The notes below the pieces were generated by a model. That model ran no database searches, was not told the DNA's origin, and saw only the letters and a list, made by a program, of their open reading frames with translations. DNA of 64,000 bases from Glebionis coronaria (lineage: Eukaryota > Streptophyta > Magnoliopsida > Asterales > Asteraceae): the NCBI GenBank assembly GCA_025667525.1, contig CM046878.1, positions 518,762,274 to 518,826,273 of the forward strand. Reading direction: 5' to 3'. This document shows, piece after piece, positions 1 to 14,403 of the stretch (positions are counted from its first letter, which is position 1; each line of letters opens with the position of its first letter). Position numbers and translations under genes: made by a program.

Positions 1-600
1 AGCACGTGTAAACCGAGTTTCTATGCTTGTGGAATATCTACCCAACAACCCTAGAGAGGGGCTAGGACTAGATTATTGCTAAACCAAAACCAAAGGGTAA
101 AAGGAACCCTAAAAAATGTGTTTTTCTTTTGGAGTTGATCAAACAAAGAAACCAAAACCAAAGGTTAAAAGGAACCCTAAAGAGGGTGTTTGCCTTTGCT
201 TTTAGTCGCAGGAAGAGAGAAAGAAAAGAGAATAGGGGATTAAATTATGAAGGCTATGAGATTGTTTATATAGGCCTTGGCAAAACCTTTCCTCCAAGTA
301 ATAAACAATTAAGAAACAAAATCCCCCCTTGGGCCTTGTATAACCGGCGGTGGAAGCCCACCCGTGGGGTCTTCCGGAACTTTCCCATTTCCTTCTTTTC
401 TCTTCTATTTAATTCCATAACGGTCGTTTATACTTAACTTTTAATTATTAACGATCGTTAGTTAAGCTTCGGTTCAATTTAATAAATATATAAAATATAT
501 TTAATAAATAAAATTAACCCTTTATGTAATGTGTGTAATCCCGTAACCCGAGTTCGATCCTAACACACGACTATTTAAATATAAGTCCATTAAACTTTCA
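1..600 (-). mobile_element. Left LTR (partial) of a copia-like retrotransposon
   Basis: This segment matches 6868-7467 almost base for base, with roughly 17 differences by eye over 600 bases. It ends in ...CTTTCA, like the complete copy at 6600-7467, so it is the inner part of an LTR whose first ~268 bases lie outside the window. The PBS lies beside the right LTR, so the element runs on the minus strand and this is its 3' LTR. The divergence suggests an older insertion than the 10-kb element downstream. Confidence 0.85.
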
Positions 601-3600
601 GCTCCTACTTGGACATATTTCAAAATATCGTGATCACATTGGTTAGCATCTAGTTACACTAACAATGTCACTAGTAAAACTCGAGTAAGGTTTCCTGGAC
701 AAAACCTTTTAATGATATATAATCATTATTATTATACTTTCATTTCAAATACAACGTTAATAAGGATATGGATCTCAGTCATTCCTTTCATTAACCATTC
801 TGTTTCTCGTTTATGGATATAGCAAGATCACCAAAACAAATTTGGGTGCGGTCGCACAAATATCTTACTACTCCCCCGAGGGGCCCAGCTGTATATACTT
901 CAAAATAATTTGAAGGAAAAAAAATCCCATTTTGACTACAAACAAAACTTATGGATTTTGAAACACTTCTGAAAATAACCCTTATAGCCACCAGTTACGT
1001 TTAGCATTAGATTATTTCACAGAAATGCACTAGATTCAATGCAGTTTTCTGGTATCTCAGGTCTGAGGATAACTATTTATGATTTACTTGATGACAAAGA
1101 TCCATAAAGTAAAATCATATAGTTGGGATAAGTTCAATATTTGATTCATCAAATATCATCCAAAATTGACCAATATACTTTCAAGTATACTTTGTCACTA
1201 TTTCGAATTGTCTTAGTTCAATAATATTCTCATATTATCAATCGACAAAGGACATTTAGCATAAAAATTTATTCATAGATTAAAACATGTAAAATAGGAT
1301 ACAAAATCAAATAACAGAAAAATAAACGAAACTCAATCTTTATTTCATCAATTCAATAATGTTTTAACATCCTTTATCCAAATACCAAAATAGATCAATG
1401 CATAAAATTGGTACATACATCATGCCTCTAGCAATGACATTCATACTTGTTTGGCAAAGCATAAAATAACCAATCTTGACCTATTGGAATTTTGAGAATA
1501 CTTTCTTCAAGAATTCAATTCATTGAAACTCTTGTACATGTGCATTCAAACAATTTGATATTGCCACATAGTATCAAAATTGTGAAACATCCTTGATCAC
1601 CAATTTTCTAAACTTCCAAAACACATTTGAAGTTCAAAGTATTCTAATTCTTTAATGTATAATGCAACTTTAATCAATATGTCATCTCCAAAAGATCATG
1701 ACTAATATTGAGTGTTACCTCAATTATATCTTTTCAAGTTTGACAACTTTTCATAAGAGATATAAATATGTTACCTTTAATATCTATTATGTAATGTTTG
1801 ATTTCAACCAAACCTCCAAATTTGTTGACTATGATAATTTGCACAACTATTGACAAATTACTAATGCATAGAATATAGAAGCTGATCCAAGATTTAGGAT
1901 GTTATTCTACTTCCAAACATATTCCTGCAGAATATTCATTACACAAGTTATTTAATAACTTTTAAATAGATTAATATATTCAAATCATCATGTATTTTAA
2001 GCATGATATAAATACAACACGACACACATGAGAATTTCTCAAACCAGATTTAGATTTCTTCATGTCCTAAATATCCATGTAAACTTACTACATGGTATAT
2101 TATGTTGTATTTCCACCGCATAAATAAATAAATTTATTTGTTCCAAAGTTATGTATATCTTATTTTCTAAATCTCTAAAGCAAAGTTTCATCTCAAATGT
2201 AAACCAAATCAACATTTAATTTGAATGAAAACTTACTTTCTTACATGTCTATTTGACACATATAATTTATGAAAATAACCATAATACTCCCACTAGCTTT
2301 TAGGAATACTCAGAAATCATCTTATTCAAATTTAAATCCAATCTTGGATTTCAAATTAAACATAAGAATAATCTCCTAGATGCATGCTTTTATCCATTCA
2401 TGGATAATTTCATTTTGTACTTTTCCAAAGATTTATTTTGAAGTAATAAACTCATTTCGATTACTTAAGTCCTTGCTCAAGTAGTTATTCAAGAAATAGT
2501 TCATACATATCCAAATTTTTTAGTTTAAAGTATGACCATCAAAATCTTTATACATTTAATGTGTTTAGGAAAGAATACTCAATCACAATTAATTACTTAA
2601 ATGTGATTAATAATCTATTCATAATACATACATTAAATATGTGTATAATTTTGTCCATATAATTTCGACACAAAGATTAAACCACCACAATTGGCGTTTT
2701 TCTTCCTTTGACGAAACTCATCTTCAACTTCTAGTCAACTATTTAAGATAAACCAAATCTAAAATTGATTATCTTATTTGGACAACATCTATAGCATTCA
2801 TAGTATGAGTAATTTACCCAAAATAATATTTGGTAACAAATCACAACAATTATTTGTAACTCATAATTCTCAGCATATAAATCGCATATCCGAGATATCC
2901 TTACGGACCTATGACGTAAATTCCTTTATCTTGAGAGTTAGCATTTACAAGCCTTCCTCATGATAATTACTAGTGCATTTCAGAAGATTATTTATCTTGT
3001 AACTTTATCTTTCAAGATCAAAACTCCCACTTGCTTTTAGTAACTTAAAATTACTCTTTAAATACATAGCAAATAGATCAACACTCCAACGTTATCTATA
3101 TGGGACATTACAAAACATAATGACTGTTCCATACTCTTTATTTTCTAAACAATCCACTTCATAAGTAGTTTAGCAAAATCCAAACTTCATTTAAGATATA
3201 ACGTAATTCATCACATTCCACATATGATGGTATCTTATTAATCTTCTTAGATCAAGTCATACTCAACTTTCTAACCTTGATATCTTTTTGGAATAAAGGA
3301 AGATATAGTTATCTTTAACCAAACATCAGCATCATACTGAGAATTTTCATTCTCCTAATGAACATACCATAACAATGATGTATTTCATTTAGGGAAATAT
3401 TTTAAGTCAATCTTAACAATATTTAAGATAAATATATATCTTTAGGCTTACCTATATACCAACTAAATCATCTTAATAGTAAAATAGATTTTCTAACCAT
3501 TTTGCATGCTTTATAACTCAAGTACTTTTAATACAAAGTCACTTCATAAAAGTTATAAGTCCATTACACGTTACATGTATATGTCTTTAGTGAAATAGAG

Positions 3601-6599
3601 ACAATACATTAACGTCTTACTTTATATTATACGTCTTCCAAGACTTTATGTTTGTGACTTTATACAATAAATCATAAACATGTATAACTAAAGTAAATCA
3701 TGAACACCACTAGGTTTCATTAATCTTTTCAAGTTAATTCACTACTATACTATTATATAAACGCCACTAGGTTTCATTAGTAGTATAAGATTACTCTATG
3801 TATCTTATGTCATTCAAGGAATTGTCCATTTTAAGAAACCGCAAAATAATCCACGCCCGATCTTATGACATGTAGATATTTTACCCTTGTGTTTACAATT
3901 TAGTCCAAGCTCTGACATGACTAAATTAAAACAACAAGTGTTTCTTAATGTGAATGATATATATACTTTTAAGTACTCTTCTAATCATATTGACACATGA
4001 TCTAACTTTCATCTAATATTAATTAGATTGTTAGTCTCTTATCTTGATTTCAAGAGAATCATATCTTTATGAGTTGTTTCTTGCACACAATGTTCATTTC
4101 TCCCACTTGTGTATGGAACAACCTCATATATTAGATAAACATCACGTCTAACGTTCGTCTACAAAAATATGATTGTGTCACATATATTAGTTTTTACAAG
4201 TATATGTAGAAACACTTAATCAACAAGAATCAATACATGAATATCCTTTGAAGATAATAGTGTCGACAATTCGAAAGTAATTATCTTAGAACATACTAAA
4301 GATAATATGGGTTATTACCAAGACAACAAGGCTTGTAACTCCTACTGAATTAGAGAATGTTTTAATAGACTCAAAATCAGTAATACAACACAATACTCCC
4401 ACTGAACTTGACAACATTGAAAATGTTTCATAATCGGTCAAAATAATTAGTGTTGTGTTTACTTTCTTACACTTTTGAAAAACACATTCGTAACAATTAC
4501 TTATAGTGTTTAAGAGTGTACTCTACTTCGTAAATGATGACTTATCCATCAATTACTTTTAACTTGAAAGACTTGACATGCAATTTCTTCCTTAATAGGT
4601 CTACCAACCCCACAATGGTATGTAGTGCCTATAAATGGTCAAAGCACAACTACTAGACAAATATGCTAGTCTGCCTTATAACCAATTAGAGGTAACTTTT
4701 AATAACTCAAAATATGCACTTTTCTTAACTATTAAAGTTTGCTATGAGTTATGGACTTGAATTTGACATTTCTAAAATCTCTATTACTCCTTCTTCACTC
4801 ATGGAAAAGAGTTTAGGTTTATCTTTTAAATTGAATATATCCTCAACAATACGGTTTTAGATCAATAAATGAATAAACAACGTTTACGGTGTAACTTTGC
4901 ATTAATACATTTGTAAAAGAATTTACAAAATTCAGTCTTAGTATTTTCGATAATACCATTCAAGAAAATAAAATTACCCCGGTAATAATAACCATAGTAT
5001 TTTCCTTGAAAACTAGAATCTAAATTGACATAATTTCATCACATCAGTTGATCTGCTAGCAATGAAAGTATTCAAGATGGTAACTTGTCGAACAATGATT
5101 GACAAACAAATTTGCAATTTCTAGATATTTAAAGGATTTACATTGCCAAAGGTCATTTTGCATTGTAAACATGTTTCATCCCTTCTTTATGCCTTAAGTT
5201 TCCAGATCTTACTGAGCAACTCAATTAAGTTGACTAATATAAGAACGTAAAACCTTCATGTGCAATCTTATTCAGTCATGAAGTTTTTCTCTCCATTACA
5301 ACATCGTCCAAAATCTCATATGACGACAATTGTGACTTCAAGTGTTCGTCAATTAGATGGCATAAGACTTAAATTTTAGGGTATAAACTTCGATGTCAAA
5401 ATCATGCATGGAGAAGCATGCATACATCTCCATAGCATTAGTTTAATAAAAACTTTTAGTAAACTTTTTGGTGAGACTAAAATTTCATCATATATTTGCA
5501 AGTTGAGGTATTGGTTAAACCAATTAAAGATTTTACCCACATCTAAATTCACACCGTACTTTTTTAGAACTTAGCTAAAGCACAAAGCAATAACCTTATT
5601 CATTGTGTTTCGGATGTGAATTTTTGCGGTTAAATCAACCTTAAGGAATTATGTAAATAATAACCGTAGGTAATTCCAACTTTGACGCACAGGCAAGCCG
5701 GGAATTTGGTCAGCGCTGAAGCATAACACCTCCTTCCTTAACCAGGTACATGACCAGCAGTGCGTTATACCCACTTTATAGTTTGTCAAAGTTGAGTAGG
5801 CCGTTAAGTTATTATTGCAATTCCAATTAACGCAAATCATATGTCAATTAGATCTCAAAACAATTCATTTATTTTGATATGATTTAGTCCATATTAATTT
5901 TTCTTGGAAAAAATTACCCTTGTTTACAACATACAATCAATATAAAACGTATGAAAACAAGTAGGTATAAAAAAAACTAAATCATAAACACATAATAACA
6001 ATTTATATGTGCAATAAATAAATCAAATAGCCACATGCATACGATTTATTCAATAAATAATGTCAAATCTAAGTTTTTTATATTCATATAAAAGTCTTCC
6101 TTAATTTTAGATTTATTGAATCAAATAAAGCATGTAGCAAAACACGTAACAATTACCACATAAAACATATGATCCATAAAAAACATGTGTGTTCATCACG
6201 GATCTCCCACATAACTTAACAATTGAATCTCTACGGATCGAAACATTAATTCACATAACATATGCAATTCATCAAAGTTCCACCCAAATTACTTAGAAAA
6301 TTAATAAAATCTCTACGGCTCGTAACCTTAAATACATGACATAACAATTAATCATGTAATTATCTAAAGATCAAAACATGCAATTTTAGGGTTTCACAAA
6401 AAAAACTTTTTTTTTATATTTATAGTTGGCTAAAAAAACAAACCGACATATTTTTTTTAAATCGGATTAAAAAAACAAAACCAAACCCTAAATTTTCTTT
6501 TCAAAAAAAACATGTAGTTTTAACTCAAAACAATTATTAGTTAAAAACAATCTTTAGATCTCGATAATTACAACATGTTAAAACGGCTCTCGATGCCAC
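601..6599 (-). mobile_element. Decayed interior of the copia-like LTR element
   Basis: About 6 kb of AT-rich sequence with no open frame beyond about 60 codons in the element's sense. On the minus strand near 2255-2300 a stretch reads ASGSIMVIFINYM. This looks like a degraded copy of the copia reverse-transcriptase segment that precedes the YVDD box, but the aspartates are gone. A purine-rich stretch on the minus strand (complement of 601-612) abuts the left LTR where a polypurine tract is expected. I see no other gene here. The copia assignment rests on this weak protein trace and the PBS type. Confidence 0.55.
6585..6598 (-). other. Primer binding site of the copia-like element
   Basis: The minus strand reads TGGCATCGAGAGCC one base inside the LTR that ends at 6600. 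It is a variant of the initiator-methionine tRNA complement TGGTATCAGAGC used by most plant copia elements, and it fixes the element's orientation. Confidence 0.6.
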
Positions 6600-7467
6600 T
6601 GAAGGTTTATATAGTTCATAACAATTATTAAAAACTCTAATATGGATCAAAGGACACATAGCGGAAGCGGTTTAACAAGATCATAACTAATAACACAATT
6701 ATAATTAATCGAATTAGGGTTACATACCTTTATCCTAGTGAAGATCCACAAGATCACCAACGAATCACCAATTAGGGTTTATGACGAACATAACCAAGAT
6801 GTAGCCTAAAGTAAGACTACATTACATTCTTGTACACACGTAATACAACGAGCTAACCGTTATTCTAGCACGTGTAAACCGAGTTTCTATGCTTGTGGAA
6901 TATCTACCCAACAACCCTAGAGAGGGGCTAGGACTAGATTATTGCTAAACCAAAACCAAAGGGTAAAAGGAACCCTAAAAAATGTGTTTTTCTTTTGGAG
7001 TTGATCAAACAAAGAAACCAAAACCAAAGGTTAAAAGGAACCTTAAAGAGGGTGTTTGCCTTTGGTTTTAGTCGCAGGAAGAGAGAAAGAAAAGAGAATA
7101 GGGGATTAAAATTATGAAGGCTATGAGATTGTTTATATAGGCCTTGGCAAAACCTTTCCTCTAAGTAATAAACAATTAAGAAACAAAATCCCCCCTTGGG
7201 ACTTGTATAACCGGCGGTGGAAGCCCACCCATGGGGTCTTCTGGAACTTTCCCGTTTCCTTCTTTTCTCTTCTATTTAATTCCATAATGCTCGTTTATAC
7301 TTAACTTTTATTTATTAACGATCGTTAGTTAAGCTTCGGTTCAATTTAATAAATATATAAAATATATTTAATAAATAAAATTAACCCTTTACGTAATGTG
7401 TGCAATCCCGTAACCTGAGTTCGATCCTAACATACGACTATTTAAATATAAGTCCATAAAACTTTCA
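6600..7467 (-). mobile_element. Right LTR (complete, 868 bp) of the copia-like element
   Basis: It starts TGAAGG and ends CTTTCA, so it has TG...CA ends on the plus strand. It matches the left LTR from 6868 onward. The flanking target duplication cannot be tested because the other end of the element is outside the window. Short open frames inside both LTRs are fortuitous. Confidence 0.8.
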
Positions 7468-7469
7468 GT

Positions 7470-7816
7470 TATTATGTTTATCTTCAAATTTCGAGATTTA
7501 AGCTTATTATTTTATCGTATAGAACTAAAGACTAAAGACTTAAAAAATATAAATAGAACGTCAATTTGGACTGAATTCTGTTATAATGAGCTTGAAAAGT
7601 TATTCTAACTCACAAAAGTTTAAAAGGTTTATATCTATCCCACATCGATGGAGCTATTGCAACCAAAAGCATTATATATACATAGATAATCATACTTCTT
7701 TTGTTGAGGCTAAAATGCATTTTAGTTTCTCAAGACTTGTCATATCTGATTAACGAGAAATCAGGTGACATAAGTGTGGAGGGACTAAATTTCATTTAGA
7801 CTTTTTTTGAAAAAAA
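7470..7816 (+). repeat. Dispersed repeat, copy A, with an snRNA-type upstream element
   Basis: Shares long blocks with copy C (19146-19940) and copy B (63604-63925): TATAGAACTAAAGACT, a CCCACATC core, GCAACCAAAA and GGGACTAAATTTCATTTAG. At 7637-7647 it reads ATCCCACATCG, a perfect match to the plant U-snRNA upstream sequence element (RTCCCACATCG). A TATA box follows at 7671, and a T7 run stands at about 7800. The spacing is close to that of RNA polymerase III U-snRNA promoters. Whether any copy is transcribed is unknown, and the presumed RNA matches no snRNA that I recognise. Confidence 0.55.
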
Positions 7817-7920
7817 ATACATCATCATCTATGAGAAATCAGATGATTTGAGTTTAAGAGGTTCATTTCGCCTTTCGAGAAGTAAGAACTAAACTCGCCT
7901 GAGTAAGTAGGATCCTGTCA

Positions 7921-8091
7921 TACGATTACTCACTTGCAGTTCTCTTTAAATGAATGAGAGTTTAAAAGAACGTCGGAATTACCTAGTTTATCAAACAATG
8001 TCGCCACAACTTGAATTGACATGTCCAAACTTTCAAGTTTCAACGGTTGCACAAAGTTTCTCGATAGGTCGGACCAGCTTTTCTGACACCT
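7921..8091 (-). pseudogene. Downstream part of a coding exon split by the LTR element
   Basis: Read on the minus strand and joined to 18545 onward after removing the retroelement and one copy of CACCT, an open frame runs through the insertion site. It continues for about 50 codons, including SLDMSIQVVATLFDKL. It ends either at a TGA or at a good 5' splice site (GCAA|GTGAGT, near 7930). The sequence resembles a helical repeat protein, but I do not recognise the family. The continuity across the junction is the evidence that this was coding sequence before the insertion. Confidence 0.5.
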
Positions 8092-10987
8092 TGTAACACC
8101 CCACTTGGATAAGTGGACCGTTACGTGTATTTATGGCGTGTCATCAAAGCATAAGGTAAATGTCCTAAAACATTAACTGACCATAAAGGAAATACCGGAA
8201 TCAAACATCGGCAATCCAAACATAAGCCCAAAACATGAAAAATAAAATACTGAAGGAAAGGACCAAACAATGTCCAAATAAGCAGAATAATGTAAGAATG
8301 CATAAAGTAAGAAGTCTGGATAGCTTCCATCCAAATGCACATGCTCTCAGAATCCTAAAAGCGTCATGGTGTACCTGCCGTTAGAACATGAAAGGAACTA
8401 CGGCTGAGCATAACGCTCAGTGAACGGATATAAAGCATGATAGGGAATTACTAAAATGAAACAGATGATAAAATACTGGAGCTGTAAGACTGACAAGTAA
8501 CGTTGCAGCGGAAATCTGTAAATAATCTGTAAAGTCTGATTTATCAATAATGAAGCTGAACTGTTATCTATTAAATCTGTATAACATGCATTTACTGTAT
8601 TTTAATTGCCAGAGCTTATATAGGTCATGTGCTGTATCAACGGTGCATGAATAACTGGAGGGGTGACCTCGTCATGCTGTAGAGGGGTGACCTCTAAATA
8701 ACTGTGCTGGGTGGAGGGATCAGCTCCAATGTGAAGGATGTAGAGCACACACCACATTCACCTGCTAAACTGTAAACTGTAGCCTAGGATGCATCCATAC
8801 GCCCCACTAATAATACTGATAAAATGGCCAAGCTGAGCTGAGTGGGACGATGCAGGATATCACTCTCCTGCATGTGAGTCACGACACCGGTGCCTCTAGT
8901 GCCGTGGTTACGGTACCTCCGTAACTAGTACATAAACTGATCATGCTTGTATATAATGCTCAGGCAATTTATTTAATTCTTAACATGATTACTGATATGT
9001 CTAAACATATACTGGGGAAAACATTTGGCTGAAGATGGGGAATCCTAATCATGCATAGAAAGGAAGTCCTTACTGAAAGGACGGGAAATCCGTACCTCTA
9101 GTCCAGTAACTGGCTGAATGGAAGACTGGACGAATACTACTCGGCTTCACGCGTGCTACATGAATAAAGGACGCGAATAAGTAAACTGATATTCGCTTAT
9201 TTAATTTCATGTTCTTATTGGTCTTTCATTTATTTATTTATTTTCTGAAATTCCGTACGTATATTAACTGATAAATCTGACCTTATAATAATTCATTTTA
9301 ATGTACTATCTTACTACTATTAGTTACGGTACGACGTATTTCCGACGCTATAGTAGTACTATATTACGTATCCCGTTAGAATAGAAAGTTTCTATATAAT
9401 ATAGTTTCTAAAATAATTTTATTCATATAATAAAATTATACCCTTTAAAATATTATACACTATTTTAATTTAACGCATTTAAAATATATTTTAAACATTT
9501 ATAAAACAATTAGATTAAAAAGGTATAATATACAAAACTTCATTTTATTTATTATAATTATGTCCCGAGCCTACCGAGATACCCCATCTCGATCACACTA
9601 ACAAATCAACAAACTATAATTAAATCCGCCTATATGAATTTGCGACAGAATCTGAGTCACTAAAAGTGTCGCTAAAATTGCTGTTTAAAAACTGTCTGGA
9701 AAGCAATTCTGTGACAGAAAAAGTGTCACAGAAAACTGTCGCTAATTCTTAAAACAGAACCTCCATTTTTCTGTCTATTTTTCCCACTGTCTGTTAACAT
9801 TTCCCACCGCCTGTGCAGTGGTTCCCACTGCTTATGCAGTGGTTCCCACTGCCTTCATTTTTGGCAGACCCAAACGCCCCCTTTTCTGAAACTTAGTCCC
9901 AAACACCCCTGTTTGGTTTTTCTGTCTGCTGTCTGAAACGCCAAACACCCCTGATTGGTTAGAATATACACCGAGACCTTATGGTCTCGGTTTTCGTGAA
10001 TCTAGCAAAGACCCGACACCCTCCTTAGTCGTGATTACACCCTGATTGGGTTAATTCTGATCGGGGCTGGCCAAAGAACAACGAGCTGCATAACCAAAAC
10101 CTTATCGAGAGTCTAAGACTCTCGGTTTTCTTGAAACCCGAAACTACAACACCTTATATTAGGTTAAAGCTTGTTATATCACATTAGTTTTACATGTTCT
10201 TGATGTAAACGATCTTGCATTCGTGATTGACAGAAAAAGGGAGAACCAAAGGTACTCGTTACCTATTCCACGTGATTAAAGAAGACGACACGAACCCAGC
10301 AAATGTATAGAATCGAAATACTCTTCCTCCCTTCGTTTCTGTCTTCCCAGCCGGCGGCTCCACAGCCTCAACCCTAATCTTCCTCTTTTCTTTTTCTTTT
10401 TTTTTTACGACTGATGAGAATGGGGTTTAAGTCCCGTTTTTTTTTCTTTTGTGAAGCCAAAAAGGGCTAAAGCCCATGATCCTTTTCTTTCTCTTTTTAT
10501 AACCGGCCCTTATAGCTCCTTTACTTTTCTTATTTTTTTTTTTTTAAATGAATAAACACTTAATATGGAATAGCTAGTAAGTAACTTTATTCACTAATAA
10601 TTATTACTTACATAATACTTGACTAATTACTATTAATTATTTTTTTTGAAATAATTAATTGCGTAACGTTTTAAATAAAAAACAGAGGTTGCGTAATTAC
10701 TGTTAACATTTAATTATTCTTGTACAATAAATAAAACATACGTAATATTTTCTGAAACTTAATAATTATTTTCTGAATAATTATTTTGTTGTAGTATTTA
10801 AATAGACTGAGACTGTGTATTTTCTTTTTACGTTTCAACTCTGAAATGTATTATATTTATTTTCTGAATAAATATACATGAATATTCTTTCTGACATTAA
10901 TAAGTATTTACTGAATATCATATGAACAGTTTTTAATAAATAAAACTGCGTATTTAATATTCTAAATTTTTAAATACGGGTTTTACA
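8092..10987 (-). mobile_element. 3' LTR (left copy) of the giant-LTR element
   Basis: It is 2896 bp, TGTAACA...TTTTACA, nearly identical to 15636-18539. Differences are scattered substitutions plus length changes in T runs. A 73-codon open frame occurs at the same place in both LTRs; it is part of the LTR and not a gene. Confidence 0.92.
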
Positions 10988-11005
10988 ATTCTTCCCCTCT
11001 AAAAA
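10988..11005 (-). other. Polypurine tract
   Basis: On the minus strand the bases just inside the LTR read TTTTTAGAGGGGAAGAAT, a typical gypsy-type polypurine tract. A second PPT next to a copy of the LTR terminus GGGTTTTACA lies at 11060-11086, and a third copy of that terminus lies at 11043-11052. The LTR-PPT junction has therefore been locally duplicated. Confidence 0.75.
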
Positions 11006-14000
11006 GAATAATTCGTCCCCGAATTACGGATACAACTATACCGGGTTTTACAATATACCGGGTTTTACAATTCTTCCCCTCTAAAAGGTGAAATTCGTCC
11101 TCGAATTAACGGTAATTAAGCTGGTGAAGCTTATAAAAAAAAAAAAAAAAAAAAAAAGACTGAAAGGAAATATAAGCTGAAAGGACATGAAAGTTGAAGA
11201 GGCATAAGAGCTGAAAGATCATTCCTCCCTGATTTAGGACCTAATGTTGCTGAAAGGGTAAAACATGGCATAACTGAATGGAATATGCAACGTAACATAA
11301 CTGAAAGAACTTAACTGGATTCTTTTGAAGGAAAAGGATGAGAGGTCCGGATGGACTCCTCTGTTTCGAGTGGCCTCCCGCTCGAAACGGTTCTTTCAAA
11401 GGTCCAAACATAATAAATAACAAAAAAAAAATTCTTGGTCCTGATGACCCTGTCCTGATGATGCTAAATATTTTCAGGTTCCCTACTTAGATGGATTTTC
11501 TGAACCTGAATGAATAAGCTATAGCATGTAGTATGCATGAAACGGTACGTACAATTATCCTGAAAGGATAACATTTATATCTCTGAGCAAGCTGCTGAGA
11601 ATATATATATATATAGACGAACTACGTGAACAACTGTGAACATGCTAAGTGAGCAATTGTGAACGTGGTTCATAATTATATGAGGAGCGCTGGCGTGGGA
11701 TTAGAATATGATAAGTGAATCATACTGTGAACGTGATACTAGAACATATTATGAACGTATGCTGACTGAGGGATGAATGCCAAACGTTACGGCCTGAGGT
11801 GTGAAACGTCTGCCTGGTTATGGAATAGTTGTGCTAAACTTGCGTCTAATTTCTCAAGCTTTCTGTAACCGTATACGGTAATAAACTGAGAAACGGGTAT
11901 CGTGAAATGGCACACGAACTTGAACGTGAGCAATGTTATGAATACAAACGTGAGCTTAAATCATGAGATAGCATAAAAGATGAACTGAAACTGCATCATA
12001 CTGCGAATGAGACGTAAACGTGAAAGTGCAAATAAACATGAACTTAAAGTGGGCGTAAACATACACTTGATCGTGAACATGAATTCTGTCTGATATGATG
12101 GTCGCCGGAATACTTGACATCGTACGATTTACTGCTAAATTTCAAAATTTCTGCAGATCTGCTACTGCGTGATCCTTTCGGATGAAAGAAACGCGCAGGC
12201 TGATTACATGGTTAATGATAACTTAGATAGTATTACACTTTCTCTGAGTCTGTGGTAAAACTGATAACAATCTCCATGGAGTCTTGTCTCCTTTCGGTCC
12301 AGATTTTCTACTGGCAGTAATAACTCGATAGTATGACGACGTTCTATCTTAAACCTGTTGGAATGAAAGGTATTAGATATGAACATAGATGCCTCAACGC
12401 GTTATACTGTTTCAATCAAAATTCTGCCTGGAATTTTGGTACTTTCTGGTGGAATGTCGTTCATAGGCGTCAGTTGGGACCATCAGGTGATGGCCTTCAC
12501 CTGCGCATGGTTGTCTGAAATTTCTTTCTGTTGAAATGTGGTGGCTCAGAAATGCCACTTTGTTCAAGTGAGATTTATATCTGGAAAGCTGTGTATAAAA
12601 TAACTCCTATCGAAGATTCTATACAACTGTGAGAAGATGACTCTCGTATTCTTCTCTAGAATTTAGCAGACCAAAATGTGATCAATGAATACGCTGACGA
12701 TTTTGTCTGAGAATCATAAAAAAAAATTATTCATAAATTCCATAATATAGCTGGAGTATTAGGGAGTTCAGAAGTATAAAATCAAAATCTTTAGAGAGAC
12801 TATAATATATGCAACAGCAGTCTGGAAAACATCATGTTCTTTCTCTCACCATTGATGGTAGCATGATCGGAAATTGTTCTGAGAAATATTTAAGATGTCG
12901 TAGCAGGTCAGATAAACCTTCTATACGTGAGATGACATCGATTATGAATGGTGATCTTGTAAAGATTTTCAGTGGTCGCTACATGATCTCATAGACAGAC
13001 GGTGCACTAAGGAGAATAAAGCCTCATTCCGGTAATTCTTGTAGCAAATACTACAACTCTTTTAACTTAGTTGCATTCCTGCGATAAAGAGTTCTGAAAA
13101 TAGTTTCTGTCTTTGAGACAAGCTCGATGTTGAACTCCGTTTCGTGGTTAGGAAGGGATTTCTGTAAAGCCTTCTGGTATGACATCTGGAAGCTTTAGTA
13201 TAATCTGCTGATCATGTATTCGAGGAATTTTAGAAGTGAATTCATAACTGGTAGCTAAAAGTCTTCGTTGCTATAGACTGATAAGTCACGCGCTTGTAAG
13301 GCAGAAATAATTTGTACTGATTTTTCTGATAGAAGGTATTATGAATATATTTGGGATTTAGTAAGACGGATCTCGTCGTTAACTGAAAAATAAGGCTTTA
13401 ATAAATATGGTGATACTGCTGAGTCCTTTTCGGCTGAGAGGTAGGGGACTACCTGATTTAAGATAAAACTGTCATAGGAATACGTGAAGTAAACATGGCG
13501 ACTTGTCACTGAATGTGTTCGTCTGAAACCTCACAGAGTGAATACTGTGTGTTTAACCTGAATAATACTCCAGTGGTGGTGACTGAATTTTTTTTTTGAT
13601 CTTATTCATGCGTGGTATAATAGAGCGGGTATACCCCTTTCTGAAAGGTACCCTGAATTTCTGAGGGTCTCGCTTGGAAACATACAAGAGTTAGGAGTTC
13701 TGACTCGTACTCTGAGAAAATATTCGTATGACGTGTATAATGACTGGTGTCCTAGTGTCTTCTAAAATGATACTTGAGAAATGTGTCTTGACTGTTGTCT
13801 CGACATGTATTTTAATGGATGAACCTGGACAAGGCGGAAAATATTTGGTAACTGCTAGGATTGGCGGACCGGTTAGACTACTGACCTCTTGTATTTCTGG
13901 TCACGTCCGTGTCGGAGTTCCGATGGTTACTGGCTGATTAATAATAAGTACGATGGTTTTTCACTACTGCTTTGTCTGTCACTTTATGACGATCATTATC

Positions 14001-14403
14001 ATGACTGTGATTCGTGTAACCATTCTGCTGAGTGGCGGATGGGTTTTGGTTCCCACTCTTCTGAATGAACGGTTAGCTGAGTGAAGTGTGACATCTAGCT
14101 GAGAAGGTAAAAGTATGGAATGGAATGGTAGTGTCTGATGGTTGAAATTTATTCTTGTCGGAAATTTCAAATTTATATTTTTTTTGTCCTTGTTCTGCAT
14201 AGTCTTCATAGTATGAACGACATCAGCATCTTGAGAGATTTCCAAGGTATCAGCAACATCAGCATTTGTGTGGTCTTCAGATTGTTAGCAGCATCAGCAT
14301 CTGGTAAAATCTTCAACTCACGAGCAGCATCAGCACCTGGTAGAATATCGACAAGTGGAAACGCCTGAGATGATTAAGGATCGATTAGCAATATCCGTGG
14401 AGT

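Noticed and set aside
129..437. A 102-codon open frame at the left edge
   Set aside because: It lies within the copia-like LTR, and the matching region in the other LTR carries an indel that breaks it.
8121..8342. A 73-codon open frame found identically at 15665-15886
   Set aside because: It lies at the same place in both LTRs, so its duplication reflects the LTRs and not a conserved gene.
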